DNA of 7,841 nucleotides from JBGOUJ01 sp041477005 (GCA_041477005.1 JBGOUJ010000372.1:1-7841); one strand, 5' to 3'; numbered from the stretch's first letter, positions 1 through 6,177 are shown. The notes: a model not told the origin generated them from the letters alone. Made by a program: numbers and translations.

Positions 1-198
1 ATCACGTCGACCATTCGCGGCGTGCCTTCCGAAGTGATTCTGGATATCGATGACGGAATGAAGGGCCGCTGCGCTGTCAATCTGCACAACGCTGTTACTG
101 TGGCCCAAGCGCGATTGGGACGCCGCGTCGGCAACTTGAGCGCGAAGCGGATGCAGGAGGTTTACGCGGCCCTGCGCTTTTCGCTCGGAGGCGCCTGA
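1..198 (+). CDS. PemK/MazF-family mRNA interferase toxin, C-terminal part (partial at window edge)
   Basis: Frame 1 is open from the first base to a TGA at 196-198 and gives 65 residues. The segment starts near IRGVPSEVILD, followed by a DDG turn, CAVNLHNAVTV, the RLGRRVGNLS stretch and a final helix ending ALRFSLGGA. This order (PSEV, then V-NL, then T-V/RLG-R-L, then a C-terminal helix) is typical of the second half of MazF/PemK/NdoA toxins. Those are about 110 residues long, so roughly 45 residues and the start lie to the left. Family members cleave mRNA at short specific sequences and are held inactive by an antitoxin usually encoded just upstream, which is outside the window. The N-terminal part with the RNA-binding loop is not visible, so activity cannot be judged. 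The gene is followed by a convergent gene after 36 bases. The family call is from motif memory and fairly secure. Confidence 0.85.
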   Translation: MTSTIRGVPSEVILDIDDGMKGRCAVNLHNAVTVAQARLGRRVGNLSAKRMQEVYAALRFSLGGA

Positions 199-234
199 GA
201 AGGCCGAAACGCGGGAGTCATGGCGAGCAAAACG

Positions 235-1671
235 TCACAAGGAGCCGGCCGCAGTTGCTTTCTGGGGAGCAAACATCTTATTGGGATCCGGCGATGGCGG
301 GCTTTCATGGGTTCCAAACCGAATCTCCATGGGCGTGTTTTTGAGAAAGACGACATCGGCGCCGCGCGCCACGAAGTGGGTGTAAACGGACCAGCCGGCT
401 CCATAAAAGGCGAAGCCCGCGCTGATCGGGCGGTAGTGGGCGGCCAAACCAATCACGCTACCTATGAGCCCGAAACCTGCACCGCCCCTCACGGTCCCCC
501 CTGCGGTGTCCGGGCCCTGGTGAAAATCCGGGTGAAGTCTGCGATGAGGGTCCAGGCCATCCAGAGAAGAGGCAGCCAGCACGACATCGATGGCAGGCGC
601 GATCACATTCGTCTTGGGAGTGACGGCGTGAGCGCCTCCTTCAGCGTCGAGTTTCACGTGAGCGCCGGCGGCGGCATCGATGCCTTCCAGGCTGGCCTCG
701 ACCTTCCGCGGAGCTCCGGGCGAGAGCTCGATCTGCCGAAACATGAAGCGGAGCCGCCCGTTCCGGTGCAGCCGGCGGGCAGGCACGACCTCCGTCACGC
801 TGCCCTGCAGTCGCGCACCCGCGGGGAGGATCAAGTGATGGTCAGACGAGAAGACCGGTTCCGATACCACGGCCCGAACCGGTGATCCCAAGTGGTCGGT
901 CGCCGAAGTCAGGGGCGTCATCAATAGCACATGCACGACGCTGCCCTGCGGTATCTCGCCCCCAAGTTGCGCCAGAGCGATGGGCGTGGGTTCCGCCGGT
1001 TCTGCCTTGCTGAACTCCAGCGGCGCCGTCAGTTCCGCGGTGAATTGCATCCCGGCAGGCAGCCATTGCCGGTGATAGGGCAGTTGTGCTGCCATCGCCG
1101 CCTTGAGCCGCTCCCATTTCCCCGGAGCCTTTAACTGCTCGATGTGCCGGTGCACCTCGTCCTTGGCTCTTTGTTCCGCCTGATCCACGGCTCCGCTCAG
1201 GCGTCCCTTCTTCTTGGCCTTCCCACCTGCCGTAAGGTGAACGACGTTCGGGATGCCCTGGGAAACTGCGGTGTGCAAGGGAAGCCGGGTCCCGTCTTTC
1301 AGCACCAACGTATCGAAATCCACATGCGCCTGGCGAAGCGGCGTGAAGTCGCCGTTGGCAATGGCTAGAGCCCGCCGCCCGCGTGAAACGCTTTCGACAC
1401 TCGCCACGCGACCCAAAATCTGGCTGCCCGCGGGAATCACCATGCGGTCGAAGACGTAAATGGGTTCGACGATACGGCCCTCGACAGCAACACCGGCATC
1501 CTTGACCCGCACCGATTTTCCCAGCGCCACATGAAGAGCCGCCCCAGGCTGAATGGTCAGCGGAACAGCTTCCACAGCCATGGGTCTGCCTTGGGCGAGA
1601 GTTATCGGCGCATAGATCAGGGAAAGTGCAAAAACTGGGGCGAATGCGAATCCGCGTGTTAGCACGTCCAT
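235..1671 (-). CDS. Exported protein with VirB10/TrbI-like IPAG modules, function unknown
   Basis: The protein has 478 residues, starting at an ATG preceded by GGGAGG nine bases upstream. Residues 1-27 form a Sec signal peptide with a hydrophobic core and a likely cut after ITLAQ or nearby. Two similar beta-rich modules follow. Residues about 46-92 hold VIPAGSQILGRVASV, and residues about 246-295 hold ILPAGARLQGSVTEV. A third short WLPAG motif sits at 203-207. Residues about 150-195 are charged, Lys/Glu/Gln-rich and probably helical. Residues about 393-432 are Gly-rich and hydrophobic, followed by a conserved-looking end, GADVVFLKNTPMEIRFG (about 437-453). The IPAG-x-hydrophobic-x-G-x-V pattern recalls the C-terminal barrel of VirB10/TrbI conjugation proteins, but no cytoplasmic or membrane anchor of a true VirB10 is present and no conjugation genes are nearby. 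It probably acts in the periplasm or envelope. It lies 70 bases downstream of the propeller gene on the same strand and may be co-transcribed with it. Confidence 0.85.
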   Translation of the reverse strand: MDVLTRGFAFAPVFALSLIYAPITLAQGRPMAVEAVPLTIQPGAALHVALGKSVRVKDAGVAVEGRIVEPIYVFDRMVIPAGSQILGRVASVESVSRGRRALAIANGDFTPLRQAHVDFDTLVLKDGTRLPLHTAVSQGIPNVVHLTAGGKAKKKGRLSGAVDQAEQRAKDEVHRHIEQLKAPGKWERLKAAMAAQLPYHRQWLPAGMQFTAELTAPLEFSKAEPAEPTPIALAQLGGEIPQGSVVHVLLMTPLTSATDHLGSPVRAVVSEPVFSSDHHLILPAGARLQGSVTEVVPARRLHRNGRLRFMFRQIELSPGAPRKVEASLEGIDAAAGAHVKLDAEGGAHAVTPKTNVIAPAIDVVLAASSLDGLDPHRRLHPDFHQGPDTAGGTVRGGAGFGLIGSVIGLAAHYRPISAGFAFYGAGWSVYTHFVARGADVVFLKNTPMEIRFGTHESPPSPDPNKMFAPQKATAAGSL

Positions 1672-1741
1672 TGGAGTGAACCTCCCGGATAAGGCCGACT
1701 TTGCCGGCGAGATCCTACCACAATCGATTGTTGTCAGCCGT
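1672..1741 (-). other. 70-base spacer with small hairpin and 12-base palindrome
   Basis: This lies between the stop of the propeller gene and the start of the IPAG-module gene. Read on the minus strand, 1708-1694 can form a short hairpin, GCCGGC-AAA-GTCGGC, with one G-U pair, just ahead of the GGGAGG ribosome binding site at 1687-1682. A perfect 12-base palindrome, ACAATCGATTGT, occupies 1720-1731. There is no T-run, so this is not a standard terminator. The palindrome could be an operator or chance. CTGACA and TAGGAT occur on the minus strand but are only 14 bases apart, too close for a normal promoter. Confidence 0.3.
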
Positions 1742-2782
1742 TTACTTGCCCACCACGAGAATGGAAAAGGAATCCGGCACCATCTGGCCTCGGCCGCCGC
1801 GTCCTCCTGCCGGTGGGGGCGTGGGAGGCGGAGTAAACTCGGCGGCGATCAGCAAGATATGGTTCGTCTTCCTGTCCAACGTCAGTGTTTTGGCGCTCCG
1901 CATCGTTTGTACGTTCTGTTCCACCACGAAGCTGGCAGCGCTGTTTTCTTTGATGACAGTCAGCGTGCCATCGCCCTGCGAGCTGAATGCTTCCATGGTA
2001 TTGGGGTTGAAGACGGCTCCATCCGTACCGCTGCCGATCGGCAGGGTGGTGATGATTTTGCCGTCGTCGGCGTTGAGAATCACCATCGTTTGCGGGTTGC
2101 GGCAGGAGGCGAAGAGAAGGTGATTCTTGACATCCATCGCTAACCCGGCGCACGTGCCACCCTTACCCGCAAGATCATAGTGGGCGGTTACGGTGAGCGT
2201 CTTGGCGTCCACGACAGCGATGTTGCCCTTGTCTTCAATATCGACATATAGATGGCCTTTGCCGTCGGTGGCGGCCTGCTCCGGCGCTCCGCCCAAGTCG
2301 ATCGTGCCGGCCACGGAGCCATCCGCCGCGTTGATCACCGTCGCGTTTGGCGCCCTGTGGCTGAAAATGTAGACTCGATCGTTAAATGGGTCGTATAGAA
2401 TGCCGTCCGGGCCGCCCTCCACATCAATGGTCTTAATCGTCGCAAGGGTCTTGGTGTCCCACATCACGACCGGTTTGCTGCTTGCGAATCCGTGATTTGA
2501 TTTGGGGGAGACGGCAGCTCCGCGGGCGCTCGAATTGGGGATTTCGCCAACCGGCTCCAGCGTATCCAGATTAAAGACCATGATTCGGGGAGGAGTACCG
2601 GTGCGCGGAATGTACAACCGGCGTCCGGCCTCGTCTGCATAAACATAGTCAAAACCGCCTGCGCCGCCGACTTTGGCCGTTTTTAGCACCTTATAAAGCC
2701 CTGCGGTTGGGGCCTCCTGGGCCAATCCGATGAACGCTACGGTCGCGATCCCTGCAGCGAATGCCAGGCAAAATCGTCGCAT
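1742..2782 (-). CDS. Exported YVTN/YncE-like beta-propeller protein
   Basis: The protein has 346 residues. The ATG is preceded by AGGAGG six bases upstream, a strong start. Residues 1-21 are a Sec signal peptide (MRRFCLAFAAGIATVAFIGL, then AQ), so the product is periplasmic or extracellular. The rest repeats the propeller pattern of about 40-45 residues: a strand such as RLYIPR or RVYIF, a short loop, a strand such as MVFNLDT or ATVINAADG, then a strand ending in G-I. Examples are VFNLDTLEPVGEIP, VWDTKTLATIKTI-like at about 107-120, TVINAADGSVAGTIDLGG (148-165), IAVVDAKTLTVTAHYDL (188-204) and VILNADDGKIITTLPIG (234-250). The length suits about seven blades. A Pro/Gly/Arg-rich loop (317-332) interrupts the last blade before the closing strand SFSILVVGK. 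Members of this family bind DNA, metals or proteins, or are uncharacterised. No catalytic motif is visible and no substrate can be named. It is the first gene of the leftward pair. Confidence 0.88.
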   Translation of the reverse strand: MRRFCLAFAAGIATVAFIGLAQEAPTAGLYKVLKTAKVGGAGGFDYVYADEAGRRLYIPRTGTPPRIMVFNLDTLEPVGEIPNSSARGAAVSPKSNHGFASSKPVVMWDTKTLATIKTIDVEGGPDGILYDPFNDRVYIFSHRAPNATVINAADGSVAGTIDLGGAPEQAATDGKGHLYVDIEDKGNIAVVDAKTLTVTAHYDLAGKGGTCAGLAMDVKNHLLFASCRNPQTMVILNADDGKIITTLPIGSGTDGAVFNPNTMEAFSSQGDGTLTVIKENSAASFVVEQNVQTMRSAKTLTLDRKTNHILLIAAEFTPPPTPPPAGGRGGRGQMVPDSFSILVVGK

Positions 2783-2831
2783 GAAAGACCTCCTCGATCG
2801 GGAATGACCCTTTGGCTCCCGATTGCCAGCC

Positions 2832-2860
2832 AGTATACACCCGGTGGGAAGGCAGGAAGA
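2832..2860 (-). promoter_or_regulatory. Candidate promoter for the propeller gene
   Basis: On the minus strand TATACT (plus-strand AGTATA at 2832-2837) matches a -10 box well. It would start transcription near 2825, giving a leader of about 43 bases that includes the AGGAGG site. The matching -35 window (around 2855-2860) reads only TCTTCC or TTCTTC, so it is weak. This is inferred from the sequence only. Confidence 0.35.
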
Positions 2861-3263
2861 AACGAAAGGTATTCACTGGGACAATAACGTGCGAGAGGGG
2901 AAGCGAGATCGACAGGTTCAGTATCTTTTTTTGGAAGTATTTATTGACTCTATCCTGCCAGGGGACGCAGGCGGACGCGCCGGTTCAGTCCGCGTAGACG
3001 GCGGGATTGACCAGGTATTCCTCACTCCCGGCGCCTCCCCTGCGGCCCACGCCCACGCGGCTCGGGCGTACCCATCCTGCGTCCACCAGTACCCCCAGGT
3101 GTTAACCCTCAATGAAATTCTTACCGTCGCCCGCTGCAGATTTTGAAGCCTTGCGGCTCCAGGCGAAGCTCAACACCGGTCTGGCTCCGGCGGCCAAGTT
3201 CTTGCCGCTCATCACTTGTGAGCGATTCCGTACAGAATGGCCGCTGCGGCAATGGAAATGCAC

Positions 3264-3269
3264 TACAAT
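3264..3269 (+). promoter_or_regulatory. Candidate -10 box upstream of the Cys-domain protein
   Basis: TACAAT at 3264-3269 lies 16 bases before the chosen ATG at 3286. The same octamer CTACAATG occurs at 6336-6343 ahead of the amidohydrolase. No -35 element is seen at 16-18 bases upstream. If it is used, the transcript would have a leader of only about ten bases, so a distal promoter is also possible. Confidence 0.25.
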
Positions 3270-3285
3270 GACGCGGGGGTGCGCG

Positions 3286-4296
3286 ATGCAGAAACGCTAC
3301 TTGGTTCTAGTTGCTCTTCTCGGCGCGTTAGCAGGGTCAATGAACGCGCAGGTCCTCGAAAGGCGAGCGACCATGCGCGGCGGCGATCCCAACCGCGGCA
3401 AGTGCACGATAGAGGTGGTGGTGGACGTCGCTGCCGAGGTCGAGGTTCGCGGCGATATGGCCCGGCTGCGCACTCTGGGCGGTCAGCCGGGGCAGTGGCG
3501 CCGCTTCGAGTGCTCGGCGCCGATGCCGCCCAACCCCGTAAATTTCCGCTTTCAGGGTATCGATGGCCGCGGCCGCCAGGACCTGGCTCGCGATCCGCGC
3601 AACGGCGGCGCTGCCGTGGTTCATATTGAGGACCCCAAGAGCGGTTCTGAGGGCTACACATTCGATCTGATGTGGGATGGCAGTGCCGGATTTCCACCCC
3701 AGGGCGGCTTGGGCTACCCGCCTCCGCAGCCGGACCGAGGCTATGATCGTGATCGGGGCCGCGAATACAGCCGCCGGATTTCCACCGACCGGGCGGTGCA
3801 GGTCTGCCAGGACGCCGTGCGCCAGCAGGCCTCTGAGCGCTTCCGCACCCCCAACGTCGCCTTCCGGGAGACGAGACTCGATGACAATCCAGGCCGCAAC
3901 GACTGGGTGATCGGCATGCTCGAGGTCCGGCGTTACGACCGTGAAGAGCGTCTTCGCTTCTCTTGCTCCGTCGATTTCGACAGCGGGCGCGTGCGGACCG
4001 CCCAAATCGACGAGATGGAAGGCTCTCGCCCCGGGCCTGGCTACCGGGACAGTGCTTCCGGCACCGGGCGCGCCATGGAGTCGTGCCAGCGCGCTGTCGA
4101 GCAGCGGATCCGGCAGGACGGCTTTGACCGCGTGCAATTTGGGTCGATGAACGTCGAGAACCGGCCGGGGAATAATGACTGGATCGTGGGCAACGCCAGG
4201 GCTGACGGCCGCTATCGTCCCGGGTCGTACGATTTCTCTTGCAGGGTGGAGCTGCGGGATGGAGACCTGCGATCGGTAGAGGTAAGGCGCCGTTGA
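3286..4296 (+). CDS. Exported protein with one N-terminal Cys domain and two tandem C-terminal Cys domains, function unknown
   Basis: I chose the ATG at 3286 (336 residues) because it begins a clean Sec signal peptide, MQKRYLVLVALLGALAGSMN, with a likely cut after NA at 20-21. The frame is open upstream to an ATG at 3112, but those 58 residues are not signal-like. An in-frame ATG at 3268 is possible. The chosen start has only a weak GGGGGT ribosome site. Residues about 23-131 form a domain with Cys40 and Cys76 (GKCTIEVVVD, RRFECSAP) and NFRFQGIDGRGRQ. A Pro/Gly/Asp/Arg-rich linker spans about 135-162. Two homologous domains follow, about 168-238 and 262-335. Each has the order A-x(3)-CQ-x-AV, NxPGxNDW[VI]xG, then FSC-x-V, with Cys174/227 and Cys267/319. 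One disulfide per domain is likely in the periplasm. I recall similar Acidobacteria proteins but know no function. The gene converges on the repeat-protein gene. Confidence 0.82.
   Translation: MQKRYLVLVALLGALAGSMNAQVLERRATMRGGDPNRGKCTIEVVVDVAAEVEVRGDMARLRTLGGQPGQWRRFECSAPMPPNPVNFRFQGIDGRGRQDLARDPRNGGAAVVHIEDPKSGSEGYTFDLMWDGSAGFPPQGGLGYPPPQPDRGYDRDRGREYSRRISTDRAVQVCQDAVRQQASERFRTPNVAFRETRLDDNPGRNDWVIGMLEVRRYDREERLRFSCSVDFDSGRVRTAQIDEMEGSRPGPGYRDSASGTGRAMESCQRAVEQRIRQDGFDRVQFGSMNVENRPGNNDWIVGNARADGRYRPGSYDFSCRVELRDGDLRSVEVRRR
3787..3999 (+). repeat. First copy of the CQ/NPGxNDW domain (within the gene at 3286)
   Basis: This encodes residues about 168-238, with VCQDAV, NPGRNDWVIG and FSCSVDFDSGRVRTA. 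It aligns without large gaps to the second copy at 4069-4290. The copies are alike in protein but clearly diverged in DNA, so the duplication is old. Confidence 0.75.
4069..4290 (+). repeat. Second copy of the CQ/NPGxNDW domain (within the gene at 3286)
   Basis: This encodes residues about 262-335, with SCQRAV, RPGNNDWIVG and FSCRVELRDGDLRSV. It shares both Cys positions and the PGxNDW core with the first copy. The spacer between the copies (about 239-261) is Gly/Ser/Pro-rich. Confidence 0.75.
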
Positions 4297-4363
4297 GCCC
4301 TGGGGTAGGCGCCGGTGAGCGGCTGTTCAGCCGGTACCTTCCCCCCCAACATCTCAGTTGTCG
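4297..4363. other. Convergent-gene spacer with short inverted repeat
   Basis: The 67 bases between two convergent stops contain the inverted repeat CGGCTG-TT-CAGCCG at 4320-4333, followed on the plus strand by a C-rich rather than T-rich run (4339-4348). It might help end transcription, but it does not fit an intrinsic terminator in either direction. Confidence 0.25.
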
Positions 4364-5122
4364 CTACGGATTGTATTGCGGATTGGGCTGATTGGGATTG
4401 TAGTAGTTCTGCTGATTAGGTTGGTAATTCTGGGGGTTGGGGTTGTAGTAGTTCTGCTGATTAGGTTGGTAATTCCGGGGGTTGGGGTTGTAGTAGTTCT
4501 GCTGAGTGGGTGGAGAATTCCGGGGGTTGGGGTTGTTGTAATTCTGCTGATTAGGGTAGCAGTTGGGACTCGGTATCCAGTTGCCATACGCGTCGTACGA
4601 ACCATCGCTGCAAGAACCGGGACCGTAGGCGTAACCAGGATCATAGGCGTAGCCAGGGCCGTAGGCGTAACCAGGGCTGTAGGCGTAACCGGGGCCGTAG
4701 GCATAGCCATAAGGAGCGCTAAAGCCCAAGTAAAGGCCGCCGCCATAGTAACCACGGCCCGGCCGGCCATAGTAGCGTGGAGCTGCGTATCCACGGCCGT
4801 AGTAGCTTCCGCCACCCGCGTACCCACGACCGCCATTGTAGCCGCCGCCTCTCGAAAAACTTTGTCCGCCGCGGTAATTCTGTGCGCCGTAAGAATGGTT
4901 TCCGCCTGAAAAACTCTGTCCGCCGTAGTTGCGGTTGCCGCCTGAAAAACCCTGAGCGACGTGACTTTGGCCTCCGCCCGATCTTCCGGCGGAAAAACCG
5001 TGTCCACCCGATGAATGTCCACTGGAACGTCCTTCGTGATCCCGGGCCCAACCGGCGGCAGGTACAAATGCCGTAAGTAGGGTACCCACAACAAATGCGG
5101 TCAATCCAAACCGTTCTAACAT
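4364..5122 (-). CDS. Exported Gly/Tyr/Asn-rich tandem-repeat protein, function unknown
   Basis: The start is the ATG at 5122, preceded by GGAGG four bases upstream. It gives 252 residues with a Sec signal peptide (MLERFGLTAFVVGTLLTAFV, then PAAGWA, cut likely after residue 26). The frame runs open to an ATG at 5287 that overlaps the hydrolase stop as ATGA. The intervening 55 residues would bury the signal peptide, so I reject that start. The mature chain is low complexity throughout. Residues 27-130 are Gly/Ser/Tyr-rich, including two 12-residue copies of FSGGNxxYGxQ (59-82). Residues 139-168 are five copies of GYAY[GSD]P. Residues about 170-190 hold the only varied stretch, with Cys171, YDAYGNWIPSPNCY and Cys188. 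Residues 192-251 are four 15-residue repeats of the type QQNYYNPNPRNYQPN. There is no catalytic or membrane motif. The composition suggests a disordered or adhesive, surface or matrix protein, which is inference. It lies downstream of the hydrolase on the same strand, 161 bases away. Confidence 0.78.
   Translation of the reverse strand: MLERFGLTAFVVGTLLTAFVPAAGWARDHEGRSSGHSSGGHGFSAGRSGGGQSHVAQGFSGGNRNYGGQSFSGGNHSYGAQNYRGGQSFSRGGGYNGGRGYAGGGSYYGRGYAAPRYYGRPGRGYYGGGLYLGFSAPYGYAYGPGYAYSPGYAYGPGYAYDPGYAYGPGSCSDGSYDAYGNWIPSPNCYPNQQNYNNPNPRNSPPTQQNYYNPNPRNYQPNQQNYYNPNPQNYQPNQQNYYNPNQPNPQYNP
4370..4549 (-). repeat. 45-base tandem repeat, four copies, in frame
   Basis: The plus-strand motif TAGTAGTTCT recurs at 4401, 4446 and 4491, with a diverged copy at 4536, so the period is exactly 45 bases. 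In protein these are residues 192-206, 207-221, 222-236 and 237-251. The middle two copies are nearly identical in DNA and the outer ones are diverged, as expected from recent slippage or unequal crossing-over. Confidence 0.9.
4619..4708 (-). repeat. 18-base tandem repeat, five copies (GYAYxP)
   Basis: The plus-strand motif TAGGC(G/A)TA recurs at 4626, 4644, 4662, 4680 and 4698, an exact 18-base period. It encodes GYAYGP, GYAYSP, GYAYGP, GYAYDP and GYAYGP (residues 139-168). Confidence 0.9.
4877..4948 (-). repeat. 36-base tandem repeat, two copies (FSGGNxxYGxQ)
   Basis: Residues 59-70 and 71-82 read FSGGNRNYGGQS and FSGGNHSYGAQN. A degenerate third unit may follow (SFSRGGGYNGG at about 88-98). 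Confidence 0.7.
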
Positions 5123-5283
5123 ACCGCCTCCACTTTCGCTTCCGTCCTGTTCGACGCAGCCGGTAGGCGGGGCGTTCTCAGATTCTGCGATTGTTAAGGA
5201 TATATAATGCTGTTCAGACCGCAGCCGAGGAGGACGGCGATCCCAGCGTAGTCTCGCTTGCTGCGCAGGCACGCACGATCGGC

Positions 5284-6177
5284 TCATCCCCTCAGATACT
5301 TATTAAAGAAATCGAGAGTGCGTTGCCAGGCAAGCTTGGCGGCGGCCTGGTCATAACGGGGCGTCGTATCGTTGTGGAAACCGTGATTCGCACCTTCGTA
5401 AATATGCGCGGTGTAGGTCACGTGGTTTGCTTTCAGCGCTTCCTCATAAGCGGGCCATCCCCCGTTTACCCGCGTGTCGAGGGACGCATAGTGAAGCAGG
5501 AGCGGCGCCTTGATCTTGGCGGCATCCGCGGCTGGAGGCTGTCCGCCATAGAAGGGAACCGCCGCGGAAAGGTCCTCACCCAACCGCACCGCCAGGGTGT
5601 TGGCAATGCCGCCGCCAAAGCAGAAACCAACCACGCCGACCTTGCCGGCGCAGTCCGGACGCGCCTTCAGCCACCGCGCCGCCGAGACGAAGTCTTCGGT
5701 CATCTTTGGTTTGTCCACCTTGCCAAAGAGCTGTCCCCCTTTCTCATCGTCGCCCGGGTAGCCGCCCACGCTGGTGAGACCGTCCGGCGCGAAAGCAATG
5801 AAATTCGCGGCGCCCAAACGTCGCGCCACGTCCTCTACATAGGGGTTCAGGCCGCGGTTCTCGTGTACCACCAGCACTCCCGGCAGCTTTCCACGGGCGC
5901 TCGCCGGACGAACCAGGTACCCGCGTATGCTTCCATTGCCCTGTGGCGACGGTACGGTGGCGTACTCGGCCTTGAGACGGCTGTCGTCTTTGGCGACTTG
6001 TTGCGCCCAGGCGTAATTCGGGCGGAGACTCTCCCATATCGCCGTGGCCGTCAAGCCGCCGACGGCGAACTTCTTCGCGCCATCGAGGAAGGCACGGCGG
6101 CCGATATCGCCGTGAACGTAACGGTCAAACAGGTTCAGCAACTCCTGGGGGAAATCGGTCGCTTTCTTTCGTTCCAT
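5284..6177 (-). CDS. Tat-exported dienelactone hydrolase family protein (YghX-like)
   Basis: The protein has 297 residues. The ATG at 6177 has AAGGAG nine bases upstream. The frame is open to 6396, but the extra residues are Arg/Pro-rich and unlike the family. The N-terminus, with DFPQELLNLFDRY then a twin-arginine GRRAFL (residues 26-31) and a hydrophobic FAVGGLTATA (37-46), matches my memory of E. coli YghX and relatives. Cleavage is likely near AWA-QQ (58-59). The alpha/beta-hydrolase fold follows, with VVHENRGLNPYVEDVARR (about 103-120; Glu106), APDGLTSVGGYPG, the nucleophile motif GFCFGGG (Cys186), LDTRVN (Asp234) and GANHGFHND (His265). The Cys-Asp-His triad is complete. Classical members open dienelactones in aromatic degradation, but for this exported subfamily the substrate is not known. 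It is transcribed away from the amidohydrolase. The repeat-protein gene follows after 161 bases and may or may not share its transcript. Confidence 0.93.
   Translation of the reverse strand: MERKKATDFPQELLNLFDRYVHGDIGRRAFLDGAKKFAVGGLTATAIWESLRPNYAWAQQVAKDDSRLKAEYATVPSPQGNGSIRGYLVRPASARGKLPGVLVVHENRGLNPYVEDVARRLGAANFIAFAPDGLTSVGGYPGDDEKGGQLFGKVDKPKMTEDFVSAARWLKARPDCAGKVGVVGFCFGGGIANTLAVRLGEDLSAAVPFYGGQPPAADAAKIKAPLLLHYASLDTRVNGGWPAYEEALKANHVTYTAHIYEGANHGFHNDTTPRYDQAAAKLAWQRTLDFFNKYLRG

Larger units (their letters stand above)
2783..3285. other. 503-base intergenic region without a supported gene
   Basis: This region lies between the divergent starts at 2782 (-) and 3286 (+). Short open frames exist on both strands (2823-3146 plus, 2918-3112 minus). 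They lack a ribosome binding site and recognisable motifs, and their composition is uneven. The ATG at 3112 is in frame with the gene starting at 3286 but follows GTTAACCCTC with no Shine-Dalgarno. An AT-rich patch with seven Ts at 2926-2932 and TTGACT at 2944-2949 has no partner -10 at the right distance. I see no stable hairpin. The length allows a long leader, a small RNA or a decayed gene, but nothing shows which. Confidence 0.5.

Noticed and set aside
220..885. 221-codon plus-strand frame opposite the IPAG-module gene
   Set aside because: It is antisense to a gene with signal peptide, ribosome site and repeated motifs, and contains no recognisable motif of its own.
3112..3285. Upstream extension of the Cys-domain gene to the ATG at 3112
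   Set aside because: There is no ribosome site before 3112, and the added 58 residues would place the signal peptide internally.
3337..4137. 266-codon antisense open frame across the Cys-domain gene
   Set aside because: The plus frame has a signal peptide and duplicated domains. The antisense is Ala/Arg-rich with no start signal.
4320..4348. Inverted repeat between convergent genes as an intrinsic terminator
   Set aside because: The stem is only six pairs with a two-base centre and is followed by Cs rather than Ts.
4370..4708. Regular repeats considered as a CRISPR array
   Set aside because: The units are contiguous with no unique spacers, stay in one reading frame and encode repeated peptide motifs.
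4354..5094. Other long frames over the repeat gene, on both strands
   Set aside because: Tandem repeats with periods divisible by three keep all frames open. Only the frame starting at 5122 has a signal peptide and a good ribosome site.
5201..5208. TATATAAT as a plus-strand promoter
   Set aside because: It is a good -10 match but has no -35 at the right distance and no rightward gene behind it. On the minus strand its match is poorer.
5123..5287. Upstream start of the repeat gene at 5287, overlapping the hydrolase stop as ATGA
   Set aside because: Overlap suggests coupling, but the ribosome site is too close to the ATG and the signal peptide begins at 5122 behind a proper GGAGG.
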